A stretch of DNA of 37,822 nucleotides, taken from positions 1-37,822 of the forward strand of contig JALCCG010000207.1 in NCBI GenBank assembly GCA_023212695.1, written 5' to 3'. Each line of letters opens with the position of its first letter. Within the stretch, counting starts at the first letter, position 1. The notes under the pieces were generated by a model. It was not told the DNA's origin. It did not search any database and was given only the letters and a program-made list of their open reading frames with translations. The position numbers and the translations under genes were made by a program. The DNA is from Sporisorium sorghi (taxonomy: Eukaryota > Basidiomycota > Ustilaginomycetes > Ustilaginales > Ustilaginaceae). Positions 1 to 8,843 of this stretch are shown here, in pieces.

Positions 1-26
1 ATAAGACAAGGCTGTTTTTATTTTTC

Positions 27-63
27 TTTTTTTTTTTTTTTTTTTTTTTTCTTTTAAAGAAGG

Positions 64-106
<43 letters not shown>
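27..106. repeat. Facing T24 and A43 homopolymer tracts (A/T inverted repeat)
   Basis: An uninterrupted T run (27-50) is followed, after a short near-palindromic spacer containing CTTTTAAAGAAGG, by an uninterrupted A run (64-106). The arms are complementary, so a single strand could fold back. The exact lengths are vulnerable to sequencing error. Confidence 0.85.
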
Positions 107-109
<3 letters not shown>

Positions 110-629
110 ACAAAACCCTTTGGCTGGCTTGACACGGTCGGGGCACAGTTGCCAAGCTCGGACTTGAGTCGCTTAAATTGATTTTTTATATTTTTTAATG
201 CTTTCCGCTGGACAGTAGTAAGCTCGGCCAAAGGGTTGATGTCCGTCTCTACGCTGTGTAAGCCAAGCCAAGCCAGCTCTCGACCCTGTTTGCGCGACTT
301 CCGTCCTCTTCGACAGGAGCTGTTCCTGCTTTCTTGGCTTCTCTCGGCTTATTGTCTTTGTTCGGACAGGCTTCCGACTCGTCGTCTTTCGCAGCAACAA
401 AGGGATGCGCCGCACTGTTCCTTTGCTCTTGAAGCTTGAAGCTTGATCAGCGTGCTCGCCGAGTTTGAGCGTACACGCGGTTTGGGCTCTCCCGATCTTC
501 CGACGAACCAGCTCAGTCAGACGGACACAGACAGACGGACACACGCTTCCACCACGCCGTCTTCCCTCCTCGCTCCTCACCACCATCATCTCGCCGTCCG
601 CCTCACGCTCCTTTCCGTCACGGCCTCCG

Positions 630-655
630 CACACACACACACACACACACACACA
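630..655. repeat. (CA)13 dinucleotide microsatellite
   Basis: A perfect CA repeat lies about 230 bp upstream of the reductase start codon, in the probable promoter or 5' leader. It is the only long CA/TG dinucleotide tract in the window. Confidence 0.95.
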
Positions 656-887
656 CTCGCTTCCAATCGCGGCCTCAGACCACCCCTCGGTCGGCGAGCC
701 ACATCGACGCTGTCCCTCCTGGCTACAGCACTCCTCACGCCATAGCACGTCGCCAAGCTGGGCTCAGTGCGTACTGGCCATGCTGTGATTTGCCTCCTCG
801 CCCTTTTCGCATCCGACATCGGTACCGTCTCGTTTACAAGGTCACCCTTGACCTCCTCGCTCCGTCCAACGCCACGTCCAGCTCGCA

Positions 888-3800
888 ATGTCAGCATACT
901 CTCCTGGAGTGAGCTCCTCGGGCGGGGCCTATTCGCCCGGCGTCACCTCCGGCTCTGGCTCGAGCGGTAGCTGTTCCGGCTCTTGCTTTGATCCCGACCA
1001 GCTCAAGTATCAGTATCTGCAGGGCTATTTCACCGCACACATGCTGCCGTCTCCCTCCTATCGCTACGTCTACCTTCTGTGGTTCGTCACCATCGTAGTC
1101 TGCCTCGTCCTCGGCACCTTCCACATGCTCGGCGTCGGCGATCGATCCTACATTGGCGCAAAATGGAAGCGGTGGGCCACCAAGAACCGCGTCTACAAGC
1201 TCGGGAAGCGCGTCGACATTCACGGCAACCTCATCCACAAAGACAGCAAAGGCTTTGCCCGAGCTTATGCGCCCCTCGCACAGCGCCGCATCTTCACCTT
1301 TCCCAGCTTTGGTCGCATCGTCCTCCTCTTCTTCATGCTGGCCGTTCCCATCGTGCTGACGCTCGTCGGCGCCGACTTTATCGGTCCCAACGTCGGTGTC
1401 TTTGACTTTTCGCAGAGCTGGCCATCCCAGACCACCAACATGGCCGGCCTCTCGCGTCGATCCATCCACACCTTGCACAAGCGCGTGCAGTGGGGTCAGG
1501 GCTCTTACCCCTCCGTCACCACTTACCCGCCCTATCTCACTCTACCCTATCGCACCTGGTGGACCACGGGCGACCGCACCGGCGACATCACCATGGGCCT
1601 CGTCCCCATCGTCCTCATCATGGCGCTCAAGCAGGTGCCCTTTGCGCTCCTCTCGACGCGCTTCTTTGGCGGCTACTCTTTCGACCGCCTCTCGTTCCTC
1701 CACAAGTGGGGAGGCAGGATCATCTGGCTCTTTGGCACCGCACATCTCGTCACGTGGTGCATTCAGCTCAACAAGGACACACGCATCGGTCAGCCCGTCT
1801 GGTCCTTTGTATTCATGTGGACCAAGTTCCGCTGGGGTTGGGTCTCGTACGGCTTTCTCACTGCCATGATCGTACTCTCCATCGGTCCCATCCGTAATCG
1901 CTTCTACGAATGGTTCTACGCCGCACACGTTGTTACTGTGGCCGGCTTCATCATCACTGCTATGCTCCACCACCCTCCACTCGCACAGTGGATGTACATC
2001 CCGCTCGCCTGGTGGGTTGCAGAGCGTCTCACCAGAGCGCTCAAGGTCGCCTGGATCAACGGTCTTGGCTTTGCTGGGCGCAAACCTCAATTTGCCCTGG
2101 CACCAAAGCCTCAAATGCCGCATTCGCATTCCGCAACCTGGTCCGAAGCGCCGCAACGCTACCCGCGCCGGCCATCGGCACCTCCACAGTTCCAACAGCG
2201 AGTCTCCAACTGCCACAGCCAATCCTTCGGTCCCCATCACCCGTCCATGGGGCAAGACCGAGGTTTCAGCTCGTACGGCCCCGCCAGCAGGCCGACTACC
2301 GCCTTTGACGGCTCGACGCGAGGCAACGACACCATTGCGAGCTCCTCTTCGTCGCACAAGCAGCCACTTCAGTCGCGACTCAGCTCCGAATACGAGCATA
2401 CGCTGATCGATTCCATCCCCGACACCGAAGCTCGCAAGCTGTCGAGCCCCCCTGTCACTGAACACGTGGGCGAGGCGTTGAGTACAGGGCCTGCCCACCC
2501 TCTGGATGGACGCAGCGAATCCAGCCCCGAGCGCAAGGGCGTTGGTCTCGAGAGGAGAGCGACGCGAGCCAGTGCTCGGTACGATCCAGTCAACGACCTC
2601 ATCCAAGACTACATTCCCTCTCGGCTGTCCAACTACGACGTGTACCCGCCGCCACCCACAGAAGCACTGCCGCCGCTACCGCAACAGTACGCAAAGCAAG
2701 CAAGTACCGACGCAAAGTATTCGCTCCAAGATCCCGCCGAGATCGCACCACCGCCTCCAGCACCAGCATCGGCGTTCTCGCCACCGCGCGATGGTCGATG
2801 GCGTAGCGAGTCCTCAGCAGCGCTCTCGGCAAGGCCATCCACCATGTTCAGCGTCACCTCCAGCTCGGTGCCGCGTCAGCTCAAGCCGCGTCCAGCCATG
2901 TCGGCCGATGTGGCTGCCGTCATCCGACCGGGCTTTGCCTTTGTCCAGCTGCTGCCCGGAAAGACGCTGAGGCTGACGCTGCGCACGCCCAACAAGATGT
3001 CGTGGAAGCCAGGGCAGTGGGTCTATCTCAACGTACCCAGCGTCCGCTTCTGGGAGTCGCATCCCTTCACTATTGCGTCTGCACACGATGCCGACTTCCC
3101 CGTCGCCACCGAATTTGTCGACGCCGATGCCGAAAAGGGTTTGGCGCATGCACAAAAGGTCAAGGGCGAGGAGCGCACCATGGTCTTGCTCGTGCGATGT
3201 CGACGCGGCTTCACACGTCAGCTGTGGAACTTTGTCGCCAAGAAGCGACAGATGCAGATTCAGGCGGCTGCCGACGCTCAGCACGGTGCAGGCGTCTACG
3301 GCATGCCCGGCACAGCGATGGTGCCTGCGCTCGGCAAGGATACCACGGGCGTGCACATCCGTGCCATCGTCGATGGTCCGTACGGCTCTGCGGATCGAAC
3401 GCACTGGGACATCCACTCCACCGTCGTCATCGTCTGTGGTGGGTCCGGCGTCAGCTTTGGTATGTCCGTCCTCGAACATCTGTGCGCATGCATTGTGGGC
3501 GCGATGAAGTTTGGCAAGGGCGGAAAGGGTGGAAAGAAGTTCCTGACGCAGAGGGTCCGCTTTGTGTGGATCATGCGCGAGTTCTCACATCTGCAGTGGA
3601 TCGCAGCCGCGCTCAGAAGGTGCATCGAGATGGTGCCTCCGGAGCATCTGCAGGTCGACCTGTTCGTGACGCATTTCAACCACCATTCGGCGTTGCCGGG
3701 CGCACCGAGGAGCGATTACGGTCGTAGCCAGGACTTTGGCATGTACAAGTCCGAGTTTGGCGCTTCGAGCTACGATAGCCGCCATGCGCACACGATGTCG

Positions 3801-4976
3801 AGTGGCGACGCGACTTACTCGAGGGCGGCACGATTCACTGAAGGGCCCGAGCAGGACGAGTACGACATTACGGCTTACGATCTGACGCATTTCGACGGCG
3901 AAGACCAAAGTGCGCCGACAGCCATGGAAGAGGAGATGAACAAGCGCATCCGCTCCGAGGGCAAGTTGCGGCGGGCCAAGACACGACGCAACACGGTCAA
4001 ACGCAAAGGAGGGCGAGGCGCCAAGCAGGCCAATGTGGAGATGAATCACGACGAGCAGGTGCTCGAGTCGCAGCGCGCTATGTACGAGGAGCGTCATGGT
4101 CTTAGACGGCCGCCGCCGCAGCAGCCATACGAGCCGGAGCGTCGACCATCAGATGGACCTTGGTCTCCTGAGCATGGACGGACCGGGTTCGGTGCCGCCG
4201 CCAACTATTCGCGACCGCACTACGCACCGCCGCTCCCTGAACAGGATCTTGGTGATTCGAGGAGCAGGACGTTCAGTGGCAATGAATACCAAGAGGCTGG
4301 GTGGTCGCCGGACGCGAGGGACAGGACGAGGCCGCGCATGCTCAGCGACGCCGAGAGCAGCAGCAGGCACTTTTCGCCGCCCAACTCGGCTGGTCTGCTG
4401 TTGCCGCACGGTGCAGCCGCGATGGATGCGAACCTGGGGCCGTTGGCTGCCTATGTGTCGCCGAGTCCATCTCGACCGGGATCGTCGCATACCGAGTTGG
4501 TGCCGCCTCCGCCGTTTGGTGCGGCTTCCGGGGCCAGCACTCCGCGCCTGTCGCCATCGCCATTGGCGACGCCGTACGGCAGCGAGTATCCGCTGCGATC
4601 CGACGACGTGGAGAACTACCGACGCGGCGGTGCTGGCGCGAGCACGCTGAATCTGCTCAACACGAGCGTTCAACCGGCGAGCTCGCCCAAGTCGCCGCTC
4701 GATGACGCACCGATCGATCTCGATGCCGAGGAGGACTTGGATTTGCGTGTCGTCGCCGAACTCGCGCAGCCAGGCCATCCGAAGCTGGATCGCATCATCC
4801 GCCAGGAAGTCGAGGCGAGCCAGGGCCGAACACTTGTGGCGGGGTGTGGACCCAAGTCGCTCGACATTGTGCTCAGGAGCATCGTCAGCAAGCAGATCAA
4901 CCCGAGCAAGGTTAAGCACGGTGACACGAGGGGTATAGTTAATGTTGTTAGTGAGTGCTTTGAGTGGGGTGGTTAG
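888..4976 (+). CDS. Ferric-reductase/NOX-type transmembrane oxidoreductase, 1362 aa
   Basis: Family role: moves electrons from cytosolic NAD(P)H through FAD and two hemes across a membrane, usually to ferric iron or oxygen. The reading frame has no intron. Membrane segments are visible near residues 60-80, 143-163, 235-255, 275-292, 318-333, 343-360 and 369-386. Paired heme ligands follow the HX13H spacing twice (H272/H286 and H347/H361). HPFT at 725-728 is the FAD-binding signature. GPYG at 830-833, the glycine-rich CGGSGVSFG from 850 and the C-terminal CGPKS from 1320 form the nucleotide-binding half. Two long Pro/Ser/Arg-rich, apparently disordered insertions (about 395-675 and 935-1280) separate these parts, making the protein about twice the usual family length. 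The ATG at 888 directly precedes the Ser/Gly-rich N-terminus. Substrate (iron or oxygen) cannot be decided from sequence. No multicopper oxidase or iron permease gene is adjacent. Confidence 0.9.
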   Translation: MSAYSPGVSSSGGAYSPGVTSGSGSSGSCSGSCFDPDQLKYQYLQGYFTAHMLPSPSYRYVYLLWFVTIVVCLVLGTFHMLGVGDRSYIGAKWKRWATKNRVYKLGKRVDIHGNLIHKDSKGFARAYAPLAQRRIFTFPSFGRIVLLFFMLAVPIVLTLVGADFIGPNVGVFDFSQSWPSQTTNMAGLSRRSIHTLHKRVQWGQGSYPSVTTYPPYLTLPYRTWWTTGDRTGDITMGLVPIVLIMALKQVPFALLSTRFFGGYSFDRLSFLHKWGGRIIWLFGTAHLVTWCIQLNKDTRIGQPVWSFVFMWTKFRWGWVSYGFLTAMIVLSIGPIRNRFYEWFYAAHVVTVAGFIITAMLHHPPLAQWMYIPLAWWVAERLTRALKVAWINGLGFAGRKPQFALAPKPQMPHSHSATWSEAPQRYPRRPSAPPQFQQRVSNCHSQSFGPHHPSMGQDRGFSSYGPASRPTTAFDGSTRGNDTIASSSSSHKQPLQSRLSSEYEHTLIDSIPDTEARKLSSPPVTEHVGEALSTGPAHPLDGRSESSPERKGVGLERRATRASARYDPVNDLIQDYIPSRLSNYDVYPPPPTEALPPLPQQYAKQASTDAKYSLQDPAEIAPPPPAPASAFSPPRDGRWRSESSAALSARPSTMFSVTSSSVPRQLKPRPAMSADVAAVIRPGFAFVQLLPGKTLRLTLRTPNKMSWKPGQWVYLNVPSVRFWESHPFTIASAHDADFPVATEFVDADAEKGLAHAQKVKGEERTMVLLVRCRRGFTRQLWNFVAKKRQMQIQAAADAQHGAGVYGMPGTAMVPALGKDTTGVHIRAIVDGPYGSADRTHWDIHSTVVIVCGGSGVSFGMSVLEHLCACIVGAMKFGKGGKGGKKFLTQRVRFVWIMREFSHLQWIAAALRRCIEMVPPEHLQVDLFVTHFNHHSALPGAPRSDYGRSQDFGMYKSEFGASSYDSRHAHTMSSGDATYSRAARFTEGPEQDEYDITAYDLTHFDGEDQSAPTAMEEEMNKRIRSEGKLRRAKTRRNTVKRKGGRGAKQANVEMNHDEQVLESQRAMYEERHGLRRPPPQQPYEPERRPSDGPWSPEHGRTGFGAAANYSRPHYAPPLPEQDLGDSRSRTFSGNEYQEAGWSPDARDRTRPRMLSDAESSSRHFSPPNSAGLLLPHGAAAMDANLGPLAAYVSPSPSRPGSSHTELVPPPPFGAASGASTPRLSPSPLATPYGSEYPLRSDDVENYRRGGAGASTLNLLNTSVQPASSPKSPLDDAPIDLDAEEDLDLRVVAELAQPGHPKLDRIIRQEVEASQGRTLVAGCGPKSLDIVLRSIVSKQINPSKVKHGDTRGIVNVVSECFEWGG

Positions 4977-5064
4977 GGGGTGTTTTGTAGGAGATTAGAT
5001 GATGGACAATTCATTTTTGATCAGCTCGAGCGGTGTGTTTGAGAAGAGGTCGTGTGTGATGGAG

Positions 5065-5116
5065 TGGGGTTGTGTGGGTGGGTGCTGAAGATGGGTTGTG
5101 TGGGTGGGTGCTGAAG
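5065..5116. repeat. 26-bp tandem duplication
   Basis: Units 5065-5090 and 5091-5116 differ at one position and share the core TTGTGTGGGTGGGTGCTGAAG-like sequence. A degenerate third copy (GATTGTGTGG then AAGGTGCTGA) follows to about 5140. The array is GT-rich on the + strand. Confidence 0.85.
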
Positions 5117-5135
5117 GGCGGATTGTGTGGAAGGT

Positions 5136-5428
5136 GCTGATCGAGCTTTGATCTGCTTCCGTGATGCTTATCGACGTCGATTGCAGTCTTTTGCTTCCTC
5201 AAAGCCGATCATCCTGGATGGTGTGCAAAGTGATGCTGATCGACCTCGCATATGCTTGTGTGTGTAGAGTGGCGCTGATCGTCGACATTTGCTGTGATTT
5301 CTTGGCGACCACGGTCGCGACCTCGTACGCTCATATCAGGAAGTGGCGCTGATCGTCGACCCTTCCCTCATGGTGCCGATCCGACCGCTCATCGCATTCT
5401 GAGTTGTTCTCAACCGGCGCTGATCGAC
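5136..5428. repeat. Dispersed GCTGATCG(A/T)C motif, about six copies
   Basis: Copies or close variants start at 5136, 5166 (GCTTATCGAC), 5235, 5274 (GCTGATCGTCGAC), 5348 (GCTGATCGTCGAC) and 5419. A weaker variant lies at 5375. Spacing is irregular, about 30-75 bp. The two longest copies share a 13-bp identical core. Confidence 0.7.
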
Positions 5429-5662
5429 CTGACGACCTCACCTCTCCTGCTCACTCCTCTTGTTCTCCATCACTTTCTACATCCCTGGGCTTTAGTCCAC
5501 CTGACGATGCCTGAGTGCGCGCTTGCGCCAGGCCGGGAGTCAATCCACTCTTTCCCCATCTTCACCCGATTCGACCGCTCACACTCGACTGATTGCTCCT
5601 CGCCCCTTACCGACCGTGCTCAAATCCCTGAACGCAACATGTCATTGCTCGCTCGTATGCTG

Positions 5663-7810
5663 TTACACAACAAAATCCGTAAACGTCCTGAGCAGCGTAT
5701 TGAGCGCACTGCCGAAAAACAGCGCAATCACGGTGCTGGTGAAGATAATGTTGGTATAGACAAACGAAAAGTCGGGTGTGGCGAGCTCGACTAGGCGCGG
5801 TAGGGTGTAGATGCGCGTCTGGTGCGTGCTCGGCCTCACATCCTCTTTTCCGCTACCCCTACCCTGCGGCGGAGCCTCTGCTGCGGAAGCTACGTGGGAC
5901 AGGTAGTGCAAAATACGCTGCCACGCTTCCGCCAGCGTGCTCGAGCCCGGCCCCGAGATCGCACCTCCTATCCGCTGCGCCGAGCGAGCCCGCCCCTGCC
6001 TCAGCTGCGCACGCGGATCCACCGGCGCCAGCGGCACCACAACCGCACCACTCAAGTCAAACCCCCGATGCGCATCCGGCGGATGCCGACTGTACGCCAC
6101 AAACACCTTTTTCAGCTCGAGCGTCAACGTGACCCTGCTCGAAGCTGGAACGCGCACAATACTCTCCACCACAAACGGCCCCCTTCCACTCCTGGGTTGG
6201 TACACAACGTCCTCCACAGGGTCGGCGTAGTCCGCTACGCTGCGCAGCAGCTCGTCTTCGGAAGAGGGGGGTAGGAAGTCGACGGATTGTCGGAGCGTGT
6301 GCAGGTACGGCTGGACAAAGTAGCCGAGCGTTTCGTACCACAGTATCCGTTGGGGTACGCGCTCGTCGTTGGTCAGGACGACGTGGAGGTGCGTGCGCTC
6401 CTGTCCGGAGCCGATGAGTGTGCGTTCGATGCGTACTTGGCCGTTTGAGGAAGTGGCGTTACCGGCAGCGGAAGGGTAGCTGAAGCGCGTCTCGTGCGGC
6501 CAGCTCATCTTGACGTCCAGCTTCGCACTGTCAGCAAGCACGGAGGGCACGTCGTACAGGTACTCGCCGTCCGCAGAGTCAAGGTGGTGCGCCCACCGCT
6601 GCTGCAGACGCTGCTCGTATTCGGACTGTTCTTGCTCGGTTTCGAATGCGAGCAGGCCGGACGCGGCGAGCTCGTCCGTCACCTCGTCGACTTCTTCGAG
6701 CGCCGGCAAGTACGCGTAGGATCCTTTCGACGTACGACCGCTGCTGCTGCTGCTACGGCTGCACTGACGCTCGTCGCCGGGCTTAGAGCACGCAGGAAAA
6801 GGCGGCAGCGGCTCCACTTGGTACTTTGCACTCCCCTCCGGGTCATTCGGCTTGAGAACCCGTACGAGACTCGAGTCGGCTAAAGGACAGCTAGTCTCGA
6901 GCACGCGATCAAACAGAGAGCTGATGGACCAGTCGCGGATGCTGACGTCCCTCGTTACCGCCGGTGCAAACACAGACGTGAATGTCAGCTTGACTTGCCA
7001 GCCTGCCTCCTTTTCCGGAGAAAGTCGCGTGACGTGCACAGCGAGACCGTGGAAGTTGGACCTGAACAGCGACAGCGGGTTCAAGAGCGTCGCGAGCCCC
7101 GCCGAGTTCTTGCACGGCAGCAGCTTGAGGAACGGCGTCAGGTTCTCGGTGCATACGCCTTCGGTCGGCAGCAAGGCGTGCAGCGTGTGCGCCGATGTCG
7201 CGTTTCCAGCTCCCTGCGACGAGGAGTAGGCGTACTGAGGCTGCACCGTGTGTCTTTCATCCAACGCATCCAAGCTGGTACAGAACAGACCGGCCAGTGC
7301 ACTCGTGAGCCCTTTCCAGCTCTCGCTCGATGCGTCCTGCGCCGAGTCGAATCGTGCCCACAGCTCGGCACCCGATCCGACGCTCTCCTCGCCCACTCTG
7401 ACCCTGCCGGCGCTGCTTGCGTCTGCGAACGATGCGCGCTGTTGCTCCTCCTGTTCCGAGTAGCTCGACCTGCGTCTGAGCGTGGTGACGGGCGACCCCC
7501 AGCTGTCGTACCTCCAGCGGCCCGAGTTGAGCGAGAGGTGGACTTCGTGCGCGCCGAAGTGCTGGATGGGCTGGAGCAGCGTTCGTGGAAGCAGGCGGAA
7601 GTTGGACGTGGACGAAGAGGTGGAGGTGAGGGTGAATTCGAACGACGAGAGCACTCGACCGTCGGGCAAAGGCTTGAGGAGGAGTGTTTCGTGCAGCGAC
7701 TCGGATGGGAAGAATTGACTTGTTGGTGGTGGTGAGTCGATGGCAAGAGCGAGTGGGGCTGTCGAAGCAACGAGGAGTGATGCAAGGAAGAGGAGCAGGG
7801 CGGGTCGCCA

Positions 7811-7847
<37 letters not shown>

Positions 7848-7930
7848 GTGGGCTGCTGCCTCTCGGACCGGCGTAATGATGACGGCGGTGCCATGGCAGT
7901 CGAGCCAGAAGCAATCGACCGATCCATCAT
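5663..7930 (-). CDS. GPI16: GPI transamidase component GPI16 (PIG-T)
   Basis: A subunit of the ER-membrane GPI transamidase, which cleaves C-terminal signals and attaches GPI anchors; GPI16 is known to pair with the catalytic subunit GPI8. From the ATG at 7930 the protein is about 755 aa. It has a basic N-terminus with 12 consecutive arginines, a hydrophobic signal segment (ALLLFLASLLVASTAPLALA), a long lumenal domain, and one C-terminal membrane span followed by a very short tail. Family blocks include ESLHETLLLKPLPDG, GLFCTSLDALD and VCTENLTPFLKLLPCK. The cysteine in GLFCTSL (about 217) is probably the one that bonds GPI8 by disulfide in homologues. Start choice is open: 7930 gives MMDRS, 7894 (MAPPSS) has the better GCCATGG context and puts the signal nearer the N-terminus, and the frame stays open to an ATG at 8056. 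No intron is needed. Confidence 0.93.
7811..7847. repeat. (TCG)n trinucleotide repeat coding for the Arg run in GPI16
   Basis: A nearly pure TCG repeat on the + strand reads as CGA arginine codons on the coding strand. It produces a 12-residue arginine run immediately before the hydrophobic signal segment of GPI16. Confidence 0.95.
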
Positions 7931-8222
7931 GTGTACCGCAGAGGTCGCTTGATGTATGATGTTGGTGTGAGTGGAAGAAGAGAAGGAAGGTTGGATCGTG
8001 CGCCAGATCAACACCTTGACGAAATTTGGCGCGAATTTGACCTTGTTAGATCTCATCTCGCGGGTTCAGGGTCTAAAAATTCCGAAAACGTGTGTTGATC
8101 AAAAAGAACACACGACACCGAAACTCTGAAATGAAACTCTCGACATGGTCCCATCTCTCCTTCCTTTCCTCCTCTCCTCAACCCTCCATCATCCTCAATC
8201 TCACCAACCGACAGACATCGCC
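7931..8222. promoter_or_regulatory. Divergent promoter of GPI16 and the small zinc-binding gene
   Basis: About 290 bp separate the two start codons, so the genes share a compact divergent promoter. The side nearest the zinc-protein ATG is C/T-rich (TCCTTCCTTTCCTCCTCTCC), a typical fungal leader. No further element was recognised. Confidence 0.6.
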
Positions 8223-8622
8223 ATGGGTAACGGAGCAAAGTAAGTCGCCTTACACCTCTTCTCTTCAACCCCAAATCTCCATTGCCCACTGACCCTTTCC
8301 AACCCCTCCGACTCCCTACAACACAGAGCACAGCAGAAGCGCGAGCGCAACGCCAAAGCGGCAGGCGGCGAAGCCAAGTCGCAAAAGAAGGTCAACGAGG
8401 CTGCTAAAAACGTCATGTGCATGACGTGCCGTCAGACGTTCCTGCTCACCGTCCGCGAGCCGGCGCTCCAACAGCACGCCAGCGACCGTCACAACAAGGT
8501 GCGTTGCACAGAAACCTCGGAATGGAAGTGCGCAGAGTGTTACTGACTTTGCTTCTCTGTCTTCTTGATTCGTGTCCGGTACAAAGACCCTCGCCGAGTG
8601 CTTCCCCAACTTTGCCAAGTGA
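8223..8622 (+). CDS. Small zinc-binding protein, At2g23090/4F5-like, 74 aa, three exons
   Basis: Exons are 8223-8239, 8327-8498 and 8587-8622; both introns have GT-AG ends (GTAAGT and GTGCGT donors) and are 87 and 88 nt long. The product begins MGNGAKAQQKRERNAK, a Lys/Arg/Gln-rich N-terminus typical of the 4F5/At2g23090-like family. A zinc finger follows with C37, C40, H56 and H61 (MCMTC, then HASDRH), ending TLAECFPNFAK. Family members are small, widely conserved eukaryotic proteins without a firmly assigned function. The first exon is only 17 nt and codes for MGNGA plus part of a lysine codon, so simple frame searches miss the gene. Continuity of the conserved N-terminus across both junctions supports the model. 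Confidence 0.88.
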
Positions 8623-8843
8623 TCGTTGCTGCCGACCAACGCTTTCACACTCGCCGACCCATTGCTGTACTCTATCCTCCTCCCTCACAATCTAATACCA
8701 CTTCGCTCAAACTGAATCGCTCTCTCGCTGCTCAACATCCTCGCCAACTCATTCACACACCTCGACCTCAAACTGCATGAAGAAAAGAAAGTCCATCAGA
8801 TTGCCCACCTCTGTTTCCTCTGCTAGTGAACAGACACCAAACC
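8623..8843. other. Short convergent 3' spacer
   Basis: About 220 bp between the stop codons of the small zinc-binding protein and KNR4. It must hold both transcript ends. It is C/T-rich on the + strand and no gene was seen. Confidence 0.6.

Larger units (their letters stand above)
1..887. promoter_or_regulatory. Upstream region of the ferric-reductase-like gene
   Basis: No credible gene lies here. Short open frames on both strands are low-complexity and overlap one another. The stretch holds a T24 tract (27-50) facing an A43 tract (64-106), an AAGCCAAGCCAAGCCA array (260-275) and a (CA)13 microsatellite (630-655). It becomes pyrimidine-rich towards the downstream ATG, as fungal 5' leaders often are. 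No TATA box or GATA-type iron-response site was recognised with confidence. The promoter may extend left of the window. Confidence 0.6.
4977..5662. other. Convergent spacer between the reductase and GPI16, repeat-bearing
   Basis: This 3'-to-3' spacer has no supportable gene. It contains two near-identical 26-bp tandem units (5065-5116) and a dispersed GCTGATCG-centred motif between 5136 and 5428. Small open frames here match no recognised family. Confidence 0.6.
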
